Both the position numbers and the translations under genes were made by a program. From an uncultured Oscillospiraceae bacterium (GTDB lineage Bacteria > Bacillota > Clostridia > Oscillospirales > Oscillospiraceae): a DNA stretch of 64,000 nucleotides. Shown one piece after another: positions 26,259 to 36,008 of the stretch. The notes below the pieces were generated by a model. It saw only the letters and a list, made by a program, of their open reading frames with translations. It had not been told where the DNA came from and did no database searches. The DNA lies in contig CAKTOH010000002.1 of the NCBI GenBank assembly GCA_934589705.1, forward strand, positions 62,001 through 126,000, read 5' to 3'. Each line of letters opens with the position of its first letter. Positions within the stretch are counted from its first letter, which is position 1.

Positions 26259-27134
26259 TCAATCTTCCTTCCTGCCGTACCGCGCAAGCACGGAGCGTTC
26301 TCTATCGTTATAATCCCTGGCTCGTTCCAGGATGGTATATCCGTTTTCTTCCAAAATATCACACACGTCGTCCCCCTGTCCGTCGCCGAACTCGAAGCAC
26401 AAAAAGCCTCCGGGCTTCAGAGCAGCGCGGAAATTGGCGGCAATGTCCCGGTAGAAGTCCAGGCCGTCCTCCCCGCCGTACAGAGCCAGGTGAGGCTCAT
26501 AATCCCGGACGCTGGGGGGAAGCTCTTCCATATCCCGGGCGCTGATATAGGGGGGATTGGAGACGATCAGATCGAATTTTCCCAGAAACGCGCTGACCGG
26601 CTTTCTGGCATCTGCCTGGACACAGCGCACCCGGCCGGTGAGCTTATTGAGGGCCGTATTTTCTTTCGCCACGGACAGGGCATCCAGGCTTACGTCCGCC
26701 AGGGTCACTCTGGCGTCCTTCACCCGGCTGGCAATGGCCAGACCGATGCAGCCGCTGCCGCAGCACAGATCCAGAATCCGGGGATCCTGGTCAAGGAACA
26801 AGCCCTGCCGGATGGCAAGCTCTGTCAGGGCGCAGGTATCGTCTCTGGGAATCAGCACCTTGGGAGAGACCAGCATGGGAAGGCCGTAGAATTCCCACTG
26901 ACCCAGCACATAGGCGATAGGCTCGTCCGCCAGAAGGCGGCGAAGATTTTCTTCCACCTCCGCCACGATCTTTTCCCCGGCATACAAGTCCCGGTCGGCC
27001 AGAAACTGCGCCTGGGTCTTGCCGGAGGCCTGGCACACCAAAAGCCGTGCCAGCACGCCGGGATCCTGGGGCGGTGCCTGACGCGCCAGTGCCCGACGGG
27101 TGTCCTGATACAGATCGCCGTAGGTTTTTACCAT
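26259..27134 (-). CDS. prmC: Peptide chain release factor N5-glutamine methyltransferase
   Basis: SAM-dependent enzyme that methylates the GGQ glutamine of RF1/RF2. The 291-aa protein has SAM motif [11 protein letters not shown] (121-131) and the catalytic NPPY at 193-196 ([14 protein letters not shown]). The frame is open upstream, but homology begins at [10 protein letters not shown], so I use the ATG at 27132-27134, which overlaps the DUF1385 gene by 7 nt. The pairing of prmC with a DUF1385 gene is common in Firmicutes, often followed by prfA; here prfA is not present. Confidence 0.95.
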   Translation of the reverse strand: MVKTYGDLYQDTRRALARQAPPQDPGVLARLLVCQASGKTQAQFLADRDLYAGEKIVAEVEENLRRLLADEPIAYVLGQWEFYGLPMLVSPKVLIPRDDTCALTELAIRQGLFLDQDPRILDLCCGSGCIGLAIASRVKDARVTLADVSLDALSVAKENTALNKLTGRVRCVQADARKPVSAFLGKFDLIVSNPPYISARDMEELPPSVRDYEPHLALYGGEDGLDFYRDIAANFRAALKPGGFLCFEFGDGQGDDVCDILEENGYTILERARDYNDRERSVLARYGRKED

Positions 27135-28108
27135 CGATCCGCGCCCTCCTGCTCCGGCAGCACCGCCTCCACTGCGGCAATGCCCACCTCGATCATAGAG
27201 TCGTCCGGCTCGTTGGTGGTGAAATTCTGAAGCCACATACCGGGGGCGGTAAGGATCCTTGTAAAGCCGTTATCGTTCCGCCCTGCCCAGCGGTTGATCT
27301 CATAGGTGATACCCACTACCAGCGGCAGAAGCAGCAGCTTGAAGACGATCATCAGCAGCCGGTAGCCGAAACTTCCCCGAATGGTCTCCAATGCGGGCAC
27401 CGCAGCCAGAAGCGCGGAGGAGGCCACGGAGAATACCAGAATGGAAATCACCATGACCACCAGCAGAAAGCTGGTACCGCACCGGGGATGAAGCCGGGTC
27501 TGAACCCGGACGTTTTCTACCGTCAGGGGCAGCCCCGCCTCGTAGCAGCGGATGGTCTTGTGCTCCGCGCCGTGGTAGGAAAACACCCGGCGCATTTCCT
27601 CCATCCGGGAAATCAGCAGCATATAGCCCAGGAAAATCACCATCCGGATAAGGCCCTCAATGAGATTTACCCCCAGGTTGCTGGTAATCCACCGGTCAAA
27701 CAGGCCGCCGATGATCATGGGAAGCAGGAAAAAGAGCACAACGGACAGCCCCAGACCCATACACATGGCAATGCCCACAATGGCCTTCTGGAAGGCTTCG
27801 TTGCCCAGCTTCTTTTCCAGCCACCGATCAAACTTGGAGGGCTCCTCCTGCATTTCCTCCGGAGCCAGATCCGCCGAGCGGAGCAGCGCCTTGATGCCCA
27901 CCACCTGGGCATCGAAAAAGTTGAAAATGCCCCGGATAAAGGGAAGATTTTTCCAGGATTTCGGAGGATTTTTCTTTCTGGGCATGGTCTCGATGTGAAG
28001 GCCTTCCTTGGCGCGCACCACGATGGCGTCCTTGTCCGGGCCGCGCATCATGATGCCCTCAATGAGAGCCTGACCGCCGATGGTGGTTTTGAATTTTTCC
28101 TGTGACAT
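27128..28108 (-). CDS. DUF1385 family membrane protein (YqhQ-like)
   Basis: A 326-aa membrane protein starting with the family signature TIGGQALIEGIMMRGPD, with several hydrophobic spans (two around residues 115-165 and further ones around 210-260) and a GAEHKTIRCYE segment. The biochemical function is unknown to me. In Firmicutes it is commonly next to prmC, as here. Its ATG comes 9 nt after the histidine kinase stop. Confidence 0.9.
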   Translation of the reverse strand: MSQEKFKTTIGGQALIEGIMMRGPDKDAIVVRAKEGLHIETMPRKKNPPKSWKNLPFIRGIFNFFDAQVVGIKALLRSADLAPEEMQEEPSKFDRWLEKKLGNEAFQKAIVGIAMCMGLGLSVVLFFLLPMIIGGLFDRWITSNLGVNLIEGLIRMVIFLGYMLLISRMEEMRRVFSYHGAEHKTIRCYEAGLPLTVENVRVQTRLHPRCGTSFLLVVMVISILVFSVASSALLAAVPALETIRGSFGYRLLMIVFKLLLLPLVVGITYEINRWAGRNDNGFTRILTAPGMWLQNFTTNEPDDSMIEVGIAAVEAVLPEQEGADRW

Positions 28109-28117
28109 GGTTTCTCC

Positions 28118-29545
28118 TTAGTGGGCGCCGGGCAGGCGAACCGTTACCAGCGTGCCGCCGCCCTCCGCGTTTTCCAGGGTCAGGGTGCCGCCGTGCATCT
28201 CCACGATCTCGTCGCAGACCGCAAGGCCGATGCCGGTGCCCCGGACGCTGGAACTGCCCTTGTAAAATTTCTTCTTCACCAGAGGAAGCTCGTCCTCCGG
28301 GATACCCGGGCCAAAGTCCCGGATCCGGACGACCACCTGGTCGTCCTCATAGTGCATGGAGGTTTCGATCCGCTTGCCGGAACCGCCGTGCTTGGCCGCG
28401 TTATCCAGGATATTCAGGAATACCTGACGCATCCGCTGGGGATCGCAGGGAATTTCCGGGATATCCTCATCGCTTTCCTGGTAGATAAGCTCAATGCCGT
28501 CCTGGGCCAATCGGCTGCCGTACATGAACACCGTGTCCTCGTATTCCGAGCGCAAATCGGTCATTTCCACGGCCAGGGTCATCCGGCCGTCCTGCATCCG
28601 GGTAAAGTCCAGAAGATCCATGACCATTTCCGTCAGCCGCTTGGCCTCGCTGGAGATGATTTTCAGACCCTGCCGGGTGTCCGCGTCCATGTTCTCGTCG
28701 GCAAGCAGCGTCTCGCTCCAGCCGTTGATGACGGTGAGCGGCGTGCGCAGCTCATGGGAAAGCTGAGAAATAAATTCCGCCTGCATTTTCTCGTTCTGGG
28801 CGATTTTGCTGGACATTTCGTTGATGGTATCCGCAAGCGTTCCGATTTCGTCCCGATAGGGGGTCTTGATCTGAACGCCGTAGCTGCCGGCGGCGATTCT
28901 TTGGGCCTTCTCCGTGATCTCCGCCACGGGATTCATGACGGAACGCAGATAGATATTGCTGCTCACCAGCACCACCGCCATGACGATGGTCAAAACCGTA
29001 GCGCTGACCAGAGCCACCTGCAAAATCTGGGCGTCCACCTTCCGGGTGGAGGTGACGTAGCGCAGAACGCCGATGACCTGACCGTTGCTGTAGATCACGG
29101 GGCTGGACACCGCCATGACCCGCTCGCCGGTGTTCTCGTCCTTGCCCAGAAAGGGCTCGGCGGAGCGGCTTTCCACCGCCTTGGCAATTTCCGAGGTAGC
29201 CGGGCTCTTCCCTGCCCACTGGCCGTAGGAGGAGGCGATAAGATTGCCCTCCCGGCTGATGAATTGCAGCTCGATGGTGTCCTTGTCGTCAAAGGTCTGG
29301 GTGTAGGTAATGCAGGACTGGTAGTATTCGTTGTAGGTCTGGTCAATATAGGCGGCGAAAAAATCCGTGGTGGATTTGGCCCGGTGCTTCAGATCCGATT
29401 CCATATTGGAATAGTAATAGGCGGCGAAGGCGGCGGTGATTGCCATGACGCACACCAGCCCCAGAGCCACGACCACACTGGCGGTATTCCGAAGCCATCG
29501 CCTGCGCAGGCCGCCGATGTTGCCCATCGATTTGAAGTCTATCAC
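28118..29545 (-). CDS. Sensor histidine kinase with HAMP domain
   Basis: Membrane kinase of a two-component system, partner of the next upstream gene. Layout: TM1 (about 22-45), a roughly 130-residue extracellular domain, TM2 (177-200), HAMP (201-255), dimerisation domain with phospho-acceptor His264 in SQLSHELRTPL, and an ATPase domain with N box LDNAAKHGG, G1 DFGPGIPEDE and G2 GTGIGLAV. The start is a GTG at 29543-29545, 3 nt after the response regulator stop. It resembles WalK/PhoR/ResE kinases, but the signal is not predictable. Confidence 0.93.
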   Translation of the reverse strand: MIDFKSMGNIGGLRRRWLRNTASVVVALGLVCVMAITAAFAAYYYSNMESDLKHRAKSTTDFFAAYIDQTYNEYYQSCITYTQTFDDKDTIELQFISREGNLIASSYGQWAGKSPATSEIAKAVESRSAEPFLGKDENTGERVMAVSSPVIYSNGQVIGVLRYVTSTRKVDAQILQVALVSATVLTIVMAVVLVSSNIYLRSVMNPVAEITEKAQRIAAGSYGVQIKTPYRDEIGTLADTINEMSSKIAQNEKMQAEFISQLSHELRTPLTVINGWSETLLADENMDADTRQGLKIISSEAKRLTEMVMDLLDFTRMQDGRMTLAVEMTDLRSEYEDTVFMYGSRLAQDGIELIYQESDEDIPEIPCDPQRMRQVFLNILDNAAKHGGSGKRIETSMHYEDDQVVVRIRDFGPGIPEDELPLVKKKFYKGSSSVRGTGIGLAVCDEIVEMHGGTLTLENAEGGGTLVTVRLPGAH

Positions 29546-29548
29546 CCT

Positions 29549-30238
29549 TTATGCGCCCCACTTATAGCCCAGACCCCACACGGTGGTAATGTAGGTGGGG
29601 TTGGCGGTATCGTCCTCGATCTTGATGCGCAGACGGCGGATGTTCACGTCCACGATCTTCAGCTCGCCCTCATAGTCCCGTCCCCAGACCGCGGACATGA
29701 TGTCCTCCCGGGACAGGGCTCTGCCGGGGTTCTGCATAAACAGCTTCAAAATGGCATACTCCACCTGGGTCAGCCGAATCCGGTTGCCGTTTTTCTCCAG
29801 GGTGTGGTTCCGGGTGTTCATCACAAAGGGGCCCTGGGTCAGAAGCTCCGAGCTGGCGTTGGTATCCCCGCCGATCCGGCGGTAAAGCGCGTCAATCCGG
29901 GCAGTCAGCTCCGCCGGAGAGAAGGGCTTGGTCACATAGTCGTCGGCACCGGTCATGAGCCCGGTTACCTTGTCCATCTCCTGGGTACGGGCGGTAAGCA
30001 TGATTACGCCCATCTGCTTGTTGGTGGCCCGAATCCGGCGGCAGACCTCGAAGCCGTCCATGTCCCCGGGAACCATGATATCCAGAATGGCCACCCCCAC
30101 ATCCGGGTTGGCGGCAATGGCATCCAGGGCCTGCTGACCGTCTCCGGCCTCGATCACATCATAGCCTGCCCGCTTCAGGTTGATGACCACAAAGCTGCGG
30201 ATATTCAGCTCGTCTTCCATAATCAGAACTTTTTTCAT
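29549..30238 (-). CDS. OmpR/PhoB-family response regulator
   Basis: DNA-binding regulator phosphorylated by the adjacent kinase. The 229-aa protein has a receiver domain with acidic pair ED (8-9), phospho-acceptor Asp53 in AILDIMVP and the conserved lysine in VTKPFSP, then a winged-helix domain (TQVEYAILKLFMQNPGRALSRE, WGRDYEGELKIVDVNIRRLR). It sits between the lipoprotein gene and its kinase, with gaps of 13 and 3 nt. Target genes are unknown. Confidence 0.94.
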   Translation of the reverse strand: MKKVLIMEDELNIRSFVVINLKRAGYDVIEAGDGQQALDAIAANPDVGVAILDIMVPGDMDGFEVCRRIRATNKQMGVIMLTARTQEMDKVTGLMTGADDYVTKPFSPAELTARIDALYRRIGGDTNASSELLTQGPFVMNTRNHTLEKNGNRIRLTQVEYAILKLFMQNPGRALSREDIMSAVWGRDYEGELKIVDVNIRRLRIKIEDDTANPTYITTVWGLGYKWGA

Positions 30239-30251
30239 ATGCTACCTCTTT

Positions 30252-31571
30252 TCAAGTTTCATCTGTCTGCCAGTCCTGGCGGATCAGACGGAAGCCCTCG
30301 ATCAGGCTGTTTTCCGTAATGCCGTACTCCGGCGCGGCCTCCTCAAGCTCAGCCGCATAGGCAACGCCCTCCGCCCGGCTCAGCACGAACCGGCCCTGGG
30401 CCACCGCCAGAGCATCCCGGTCCGTGCCGGTAAAGACATAGACCGTAAAGAGGGGCTGGGTCTTCTTGTAGGATTCGTCCCAGAGAAGGAACCGGTACTG
30501 CCCCTGACTCTGCTCCACCGTCACCCGGCTGGCCCAGACGCTGCTCAGCGGCAGATACCAGCCGCCGGGGTAATTGTGGAAGGTATAGAGCTTATCGATC
30601 TCCCAGCCGTCGGAGTCCATGGAGTACCAGCGAAGCAGGAACTTCTGATCGCCGTCCCGCCAGTTGGTCACCGCCTTCATGGAAATAAGGCTGGGCAGCT
30701 CCAGAACACCGTCGGAGTCGATGTCCTCGGCGTAGACATAGTAATTCAGGAGCGTTCCCACGCTGGTATCCGACTCGGCGGAATAGGAAATATTGGTAAA
30801 TACCCCCTGACGCATGGCAAAAATATCCGTCACGATGGTATTGTCCTCGGAGGAGCTGGTGACAAACACCGCGTTGTTTCCGTCCTGAAGTCTGCCGGTG
30901 GTGATCCGGCGGATCCGGGAGGTATGCTCGGACAGCTCCGTCTCCACAGAGCGGACGATCTGCCCATTATCATAGCCGTAGAGCACGGCCATGCCCCGCT
31001 GGGTCTCCTCCTCCCCGGGGCGCAGAACCATCAGCTCGCTCCTGTCGCCGCTGAGCTGGCAGGGAAGCATTTTACTGTAGCTGTTCAGAAGCAGCAGCTC
31101 CGCGCTGCCGCTGTGGAAGCTGTACACCGCCACGTTGCGCAGCACCCGGTCGCTGACCTGGATGCCCACCACCAACTCCAATCCGGGCTGGTCGTCAAAG
31201 GCCATATATTCCACCTGGTCGAAGGCCTGGCCGTTGAAGCCGATGGTATCCAGCACCCGGCACTTTCCCGTCTCATCCTGCTGGAAAATCAGCACCTGCA
31301 AGGGCTTTTCCGTGGCACCCTTGGCAAAAACCAGGTATTCGTCCAGGCCGTCGCCGTTCAGATCCGCCGTCTGCACCGTCTGCTGATTCTCGCCGGACTG
31401 GGGAGAGGAATAGGTCATGCCGTACATGGCCGTATCAATGGCTGCCTGAAGCTCCCGGAATTCCTCGGAACGCTTGGGCAGTGCGTACATTTCCTCCACG
31501 GTCCGCAGGGCGCAGCCGGTCAGGAGCATTGCCGCCAGAGCCGCGGCAAGGAACACAAACCGCTTTTTCAC
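30252..31571 (-). CDS. Predicted lipoprotein encoded with a two-component system
   Basis: A 439-aa exported lipoprotein: signal MKKRFVFLAAALAAMLLTGC with lipobox LTGC. The first mature part has an acidic calcium-loop-like NGDGLDEYLV, and the fold reads as beta-rich, possibly propeller-like with VCBS/FG-GAP-type traits. I chose the GTG at 31569-31571, since AAAGGAG lies 8 nt upstream; an ATG seven codons earlier has no ribosome site. Located just upstream of the response regulator and kinase, it may be a sensor accessory, but this is inference from position. Confidence 0.85.
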   Translation of the reverse strand: MKKRFVFLAAALAAMLLTGCALRTVEEMYALPKRSEEFRELQAAIDTAMYGMTYSSPQSGENQQTVQTADLNGDGLDEYLVFAKGATEKPLQVLIFQQDETGKCRVLDTIGFNGQAFDQVEYMAFDDQPGLELVVGIQVSDRVLRNVAVYSFHSGSAELLLLNSYSKMLPCQLSGDRSELMVLRPGEEETQRGMAVLYGYDNGQIVRSVETELSEHTSRIRRITTGRLQDGNNAVFVTSSSEDNTIVTDIFAMRQGVFTNISYSAESDTSVGTLLNYYVYAEDIDSDGVLELPSLISMKAVTNWRDGDQKFLLRWYSMDSDGWEIDKLYTFHNYPGGWYLPLSSVWASRVTVEQSQGQYRFLLWDESYKKTQPLFTVYVFTGTDRDALAVAQGRFVLSRAEGVAYAAELEEAAPEYGITENSLIEGFRLIRQDWQTDET

Positions 31572-31625
31572 GGCATCCACTCCTTTCAACATTACACTAT
31601 ATCACAAATTTTTCAAAAAAGGAAG

Positions 31626-34600
31626 CTATTTCACCACAACATTTCCGTCGCCCAGCTGCTTTTTCAGCTCCCGAAGCATGGGCTCGGCAAGCGCCGCCCG
31701 GGCACCCCGGCGGGCACCGGTGTCGGCAAAATATAGCACGACCCCGTTTTCTCCCGGGAACATATTCACAATGGCGCGAACCTTGGGATACAGCCGGCCT
31801 TCCTCCCCGGGAAGCCGGAGATAGAGGGTGCCCTTTCTGGGGGGCGCTTTGGGGGCAGGCTCCCGGTCAGGATTTTCCGCGTAATCGGAAATGGGCCGGG
31901 CCCGGTTCACCACGATCTGAGGCTCCTTGTCGTCCCGAAGAGAAAGCCTGCCGGTAATGACCACTGCGGCTCCCTCCTTCAGATAGCCGCCGTACTGGCT
32001 GAGAACGTTGGAAAAAGCCAGCATTTCCATGGCTCCGGTGTCATCCTCCACGGTCAGGTAGGCCATGACGGAATTGTTCCGGGTGGTCTTCATTTTCAGG
32101 TTCTGGACAATGCCCGCCACGCTGACGATCTGATCGTCCTCAAAATGGGCGTCCTCGTCCAGCAGACTTCCGATGCGCATGACGTGGGTATTTTTCAGGG
32201 ATTCCCGGTAATCGTCCATGGGGTGGCCGGAAATATAAATGCCCATGGTCTCCTTTTCCAGAGCCAGCAGCTCCGGCTTTCGCATTTCGTTCAGCTTGGG
32301 GATGGGAATGCGGGCGGCGGCATCATTTTCCTCCAACATCCCGAACAGCCCCATCTGTCCCTCCAGATTCTTCTTCCGGGAGTCGGCAATGGCATCCATC
32401 ATGCTGTCGTAAACCGCCAGCAGCTCGCTGCGGTGGTTGCCGAAGCAGTCCGCCGCGCCGCACTTGATGAAGTTTTCCACCGCCCGCTTGTTCAGCTCCC
32501 CTTCCCCCATCCGCTGGATGAAGTCTTCCAGGGACTGGAAGGGGCCGCCTTCCTCCCGCTTTTTCACCATGGTGCGGATGAGACCCCGGCCTACGTTTTT
32601 CACTGCGCCCAGGCCGAAGCGGATGGCATCGCCTTCCACGGTGAAATGATCCTCGGAATGGTTCAAATCCGGGGGCAGCACGGCAATGCCCAGCTCCTTG
32701 CACTCGGCAATGTAGCCCGCGATTTTTCCGGCGGAGTCCAGCACCGAGGTCATCAGCGCCGCCATATACTGCCGGGGATAGTGGCATTTGAGGTATGCCG
32801 TCTGATAGGACACGACAGCGTAGCACACCGCATGGGCCTTGTTGAAGGCATAGTTGGCGAAATCCACGATCTCGTCGTAAATGGACTGGGCCACCGCCTC
32901 GGAAATTCCGTGGCCGATGCAGCCGGGAATATTCTGTTCCAGGTCGCCGTAGACGAAAACCTTCCGCTCGGCCTCGATGACCTTCATTTTCTTCTTGGAA
33001 ATGGCCCGGCGGATGTTATCCGCCTGCCCCATGGTATAGCCGCCCAGGCTTCGGAAAATCTCGATAACCTGCTCCTGATAGACGATGCAGCCGTAGGTGA
33101 CCTTCAGAATCGGCTCCAGCATGGGGGTCTTATAGGTGACCTTCCGGGCATCCAGCTTGTTGGCGATGAATCGGGGAATGGAATCCATAGGGCCCGGCCG
33201 ATACAGGGCTACGATAGCGGTGATGTCTTCAATGGAGCTGGGCTTCATGTTGACGCACACGCCGGTCATACCCGCCGACTCCAGCTGGAACACGCCCTGG
33301 GTCTTGCCCTCGGCCAGCATGGCAAAGGTCTCGGCATCGTCGTCCGGGATATTGCGCATGGCAAAATCCGGGTTGATTCTGCGAATCTGCTTTTCCGCGT
33401 CGTCAATGACCGTCAGGTTCCGCAGACCCAGAAAGTCCATTTTCAGCAGACCCAGCTCCTCGATGGTGGTCATGGTGTACTGGGTGACCACGGTCTCATC
33501 GTTGCGGGACAGGGGCACATAGGTATACACCGGGTCGGCGGTAATCACCACGCCGGCGGCGTGGGTGGAGGAATTTCGGGGCATCCCCTCCAGAGACCGG
33601 GCGGTGTCGATGAGTGTTTTCACTCTGGGGTCGCCCTCGTACATTTCTTTCAGCTTCGGGCTGGTATCCAGAGCCTCCTGCAAAGTGATATGGGGGGTGG
33701 AGGGCACCAGCTTGGCAACCACGTCCGTCTCGGCATAGGTAAAATTCAAAGCCCGGCCTACGTCCCGGATGGCGCCCCGGGCGGCCATGGTGCCGAAGGT
33801 GACGATCTGGGCCACATGGTCGGTGCCATACTTGCGCATGACGTACTCAATGACCTCCGGCCGCCGCTCCTGACAGAAATCCGTATCGAAATCCGGCATA
33901 CTCACCCGTTCCGGGTTCAGAAACCGCTCGAAAATCAGGGCGTATTTCATAGGGTCTACTTCCGTGATGTGCATACAGTAGGCCGCGATGGAGCCGGCAC
34001 CGGAGCCACGGCCTGGGCCGACCGGAATTCCCTGCTCCTTGGCATAGCGGATAAAATCCCAGACAATCAGGTAGTAGTTGACATAACCCATGGAGCTGAT
34101 GACGCTGATCTCATATTCCAGCCGCTTCTTGTATTCCTCCGGCTCCCGGGGATACCGCTCCTGAAAGCCCTTACAGCAAAGCTCCCGGAAATAGCCCTCG
34201 TTGGTATAGCCCGCGGGCACCGGGAAGGCGGGCAGGTGGTACTCGTGGAAGGTAAATTCCAGGTTGCACCGATCGGCGATTTTTACCGTATTTTCAAAGG
34301 CCTCGTCAAGCCCCGGAAACAGGGTGCGAAGCTCTTCCTCGCTTTTGACGTAGAATTCCTGGGTCTGGAATTTCATCCGGTTCTGGTCGTCCACGGTTTT
34401 GCCCGTCTGAATGCAAAGAAGCACATCCTGCATTTTGGCGTCCTCTTTGCGCAGATAGTGGGCATCGTTGGTGACGACCATGGGAAGCCCCGTCTCCCGG
34501 GACAGCCGCTGAATGCCCTGGTTTACCGGGCGCTGCTCGTCAATGCCGTGATCCTGAAGCTCCAGGAAAAAGTTTCCCGCGCCGAAAATGTCGGAGAGTT

Positions 34601-35078
34601 TCAGGGCGTATTCCTTGGCCCCCTCGTAGTCCTCCCCCATCAAACGCTGGGGGATGGCACCGGCAAGGCAGGCGGACAGGGCAATCAGCCCCTCGTGGTA
34701 CTGCGCGAGCAAGGCTAAGTCCACTCTGGGCTTGCCGTAAAAGCCATGGATAAAGGCCTCGGAAACCAGATAGCACAGGTTTTCATAGCCCTTCCGGTTC
34801 TCGCACAGCAGCACCAGATGATAGGGGTCGTTATCCTGACCGTGAACCCGGTCGGTCATGCCCCGGCGGGCAACGTAGACCTCGCAGCCGATGATGGGCT
34901 TGATGCCCGCGGCCTTGGCGGCTTTATAAAAATCAATGCAGCCGTACATGACCCCGTGGTCGGTGATGGCTACGGCTGTCTGCCCGATCTCCTTCACCCG
35001 ATCCATCAGGCCGTCGATCCGGCAGGCACCGTCCAGCAGGCTGTACTCCGTATGCAGATGCAGGTGGACAAAACTCAT
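31626..35078 (-). CDS. dnaE: DNA polymerase III alpha subunit
   Basis: Replicative polymerase subunit (DnaE type). The 1,150-aa product opens with the PHP domain (FVHLHLHTEYSLLDGACR), has the catalytic aspartates in MPDFDTDFCQER, helix-hairpin-helix (NKRAVENFIKCGA) and a C-terminal OB fold. The start ATG at 35076-35078 has GGAGG upstream and overlaps the whiA stop by 4 nt. The length is normal. In Gram-positive bacteria DnaE cooperates with PolC; PolC is not in this window. Confidence 0.97.
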   Translation of the reverse strand: MSFVHLHLHTEYSLLDGACRIDGLMDRVKEIGQTAVAITDHGVMYGCIDFYKAAKAAGIKPIIGCEVYVARRGMTDRVHGQDNDPYHLVLLCENRKGYENLCYLVSEAFIHGFYGKPRVDLALLAQYHEGLIALSACLAGAIPQRLMGEDYEGAKEYALKLSDIFGAGNFFLELQDHGIDEQRPVNQGIQRLSRETGLPMVVTNDAHYLRKEDAKMQDVLLCIQTGKTVDDQNRMKFQTQEFYVKSEEELRTLFPGLDEAFENTVKIADRCNLEFTFHEYHLPAFPVPAGYTNEGYFRELCCKGFQERYPREPEEYKKRLEYEISVISSMGYVNYYLIVWDFIRYAKEQGIPVGPGRGSGAGSIAAYCMHITEVDPMKYALIFERFLNPERVSMPDFDTDFCQERRPEVIEYVMRKYGTDHVAQIVTFGTMAARGAIRDVGRALNFTYAETDVVAKLVPSTPHITLQEALDTSPKLKEMYEGDPRVKTLIDTARSLEGMPRNSSTHAAGVVITADPVYTYVPLSRNDETVVTQYTMTTIEELGLLKMDFLGLRNLTVIDDAEKQIRRINPDFAMRNIPDDDAETFAMLAEGKTQGVFQLESAGMTGVCVNMKPSSIEDITAIVALYRPGPMDSIPRFIANKLDARKVTYKTPMLEPILKVTYGCIVYQEQVIEIFRSLGGYTMGQADNIRRAISKKKMKVIEAERKVFVYGDLEQNIPGCIGHGISEAVAQSIYDEIVDFANYAFNKAHAVCYAVVSYQTAYLKCHYPRQYMAALMTSVLDSAGKIAGYIAECKELGIAVLPPDLNHSEDHFTVEGDAIRFGLGAVKNVGRGLIRTMVKKREEGGPFQSLEDFIQRMGEGELNKRAVENFIKCGAADCFGNHRSELLAVYDSMMDAIADSRKKNLEGQMGLFGMLEENDAAARIPIPKLNEMRKPELLALEKETMGIYISGHPMDDYRESLKNTHVMRIGSLLDEDAHFEDDQIVSVAGIVQNLKMKTTRNNSVMAYLTVEDDTGAMEMLAFSNVLSQYGGYLKEGAAVVITGRLSLRDDKEPQIVVNRARPISDYAENPDREPAPKAPPRKGTLYLRLPGEEGRLYPKVRAIVNMFPGENGVVLYFADTGARRGARAALAEPMLRELKKQLGDGNVVVK

Positions 35079-35989
35079 GGGTTGGCCTCCTTCGCAAGAA
35101 GCGTCAGCTTTTTCATCCGGTTGTTCATGGCGGGCTTGGTAATGGGCGGCTCCATCATGGCCGCCAGCTCCGAAAGGGACGCGGAGGGGTTTTCCTCCCG
35201 GGCAGCAGCCGCCTGGCGCAGCTTCTCCGGCAGACTGTCCAAGAGACCCCGCTCCCTCAGCTGCCGGATCACCCCCAGCTGCTCCTGGGCGGCTTCCACC
35301 ACCTTGGAGGTGTTGGCATCGTCGCAGTTGCAGCGGCGGTTGACTTTGTTGTTCAGCTCCTTTTCCAGTCTGGCCTCCATAATGCCCATGGCCGCCACCG
35401 GAGCCCCCAGACAGGTGAGAAAATCGGAAATCTGTTCGCTTTGCTTCAGATATAACACCTGGGCGCCGCCCCGGCGGGCAGTTTTGGGAGGAAAATCCAT
35501 GACCTCCCGAATCAGCAGCTCCGTCTCCCGAGCCACGGCCTGATGGGTCGTCGCCAGCTCCATATGGTAGCCCTTCCCCGGGTCGGTAACGCTGCCACCG
35601 GCAAGAAAGGCTCCCCGAAGGAAGGACACCTTGCAGCATTCCTCCTCCACAATCGGGTAATTCACATGCAGAGCCAGGGTATCCCCCTTGGAAAAGCCGA
35701 AGGCCTCCATGACGGTTGAGAGCTTTCCCTCGTCCCGGATCCGGAACACCAGCTTTCCGGGGGCTGCCAGGCTGGGATAGCTGTCAAAGTCCAGGTCAAA
35801 GGCTCGCTTGAACAGCTTGGGCAGCACATGGGCAAACTCCCGGCTTTCCGTGACGATTTTAATGCCGTCGTCCTGGAAGCTGTTGCAGTACAGCAGAATT
35901 CCGAAGCACTGGGCCAGGGCGCAGCAGGGCTTCGTGGGCAGCACCCGGCAGATTTCCGCCCGAGCCGCGGAGGAAAAAGACAAATTCAT
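35075..35989 (-). CDS. whiA: WhiA family DNA-binding protein
   Basis: A 304-aa protein with an N-terminal LAGLIDADG-like fold and a C-terminal helix-turn-helix (ELAAMMEPPITKPAMNNRMKKL), the WhiA pattern. In Firmicutes WhiA affects cell division and chromosome segregation; in actinomycetes it controls sporulation. It is normally grouped with rapZ and yvcK (gluconeogenesis factor); here it sits between murB and dnaE and those two are missing. The start was chosen at MNLSFSSAARAEIC, with AGGGG upstream. Confidence 0.95.
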   Translation of the reverse strand: MNLSFSSAARAEICRVLPTKPCCALAQCFGILLYCNSFQDDGIKIVTESREFAHVLPKLFKRAFDLDFDSYPSLAAPGKLVFRIRDEGKLSTVMEAFGFSKGDTLALHVNYPIVEEECCKVSFLRGAFLAGGSVTDPGKGYHMELATTHQAVARETELLIREVMDFPPKTARRGGAQVLYLKQSEQISDFLTCLGAPVAAMGIMEARLEKELNNKVNRRCNCDDANTSKVVEAAQEQLGVIRQLRERGLLDSLPEKLRQAAAAREENPSASLSELAAMMEPPITKPAMNNRMKKLTLLAKEANP

Positions 35990-36008
35990 ATTGGGTTCCC
36001 CTGTATCT

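Noticed and set aside
28121..34718. Very long plus-strand open frames opposite the kinase, response regulator and dnaE
   Set aside because: They lie antisense to genes with clear conserved motifs. Their composition is typical of antisense GC-rich codons and they lack starts with ribosome sites.
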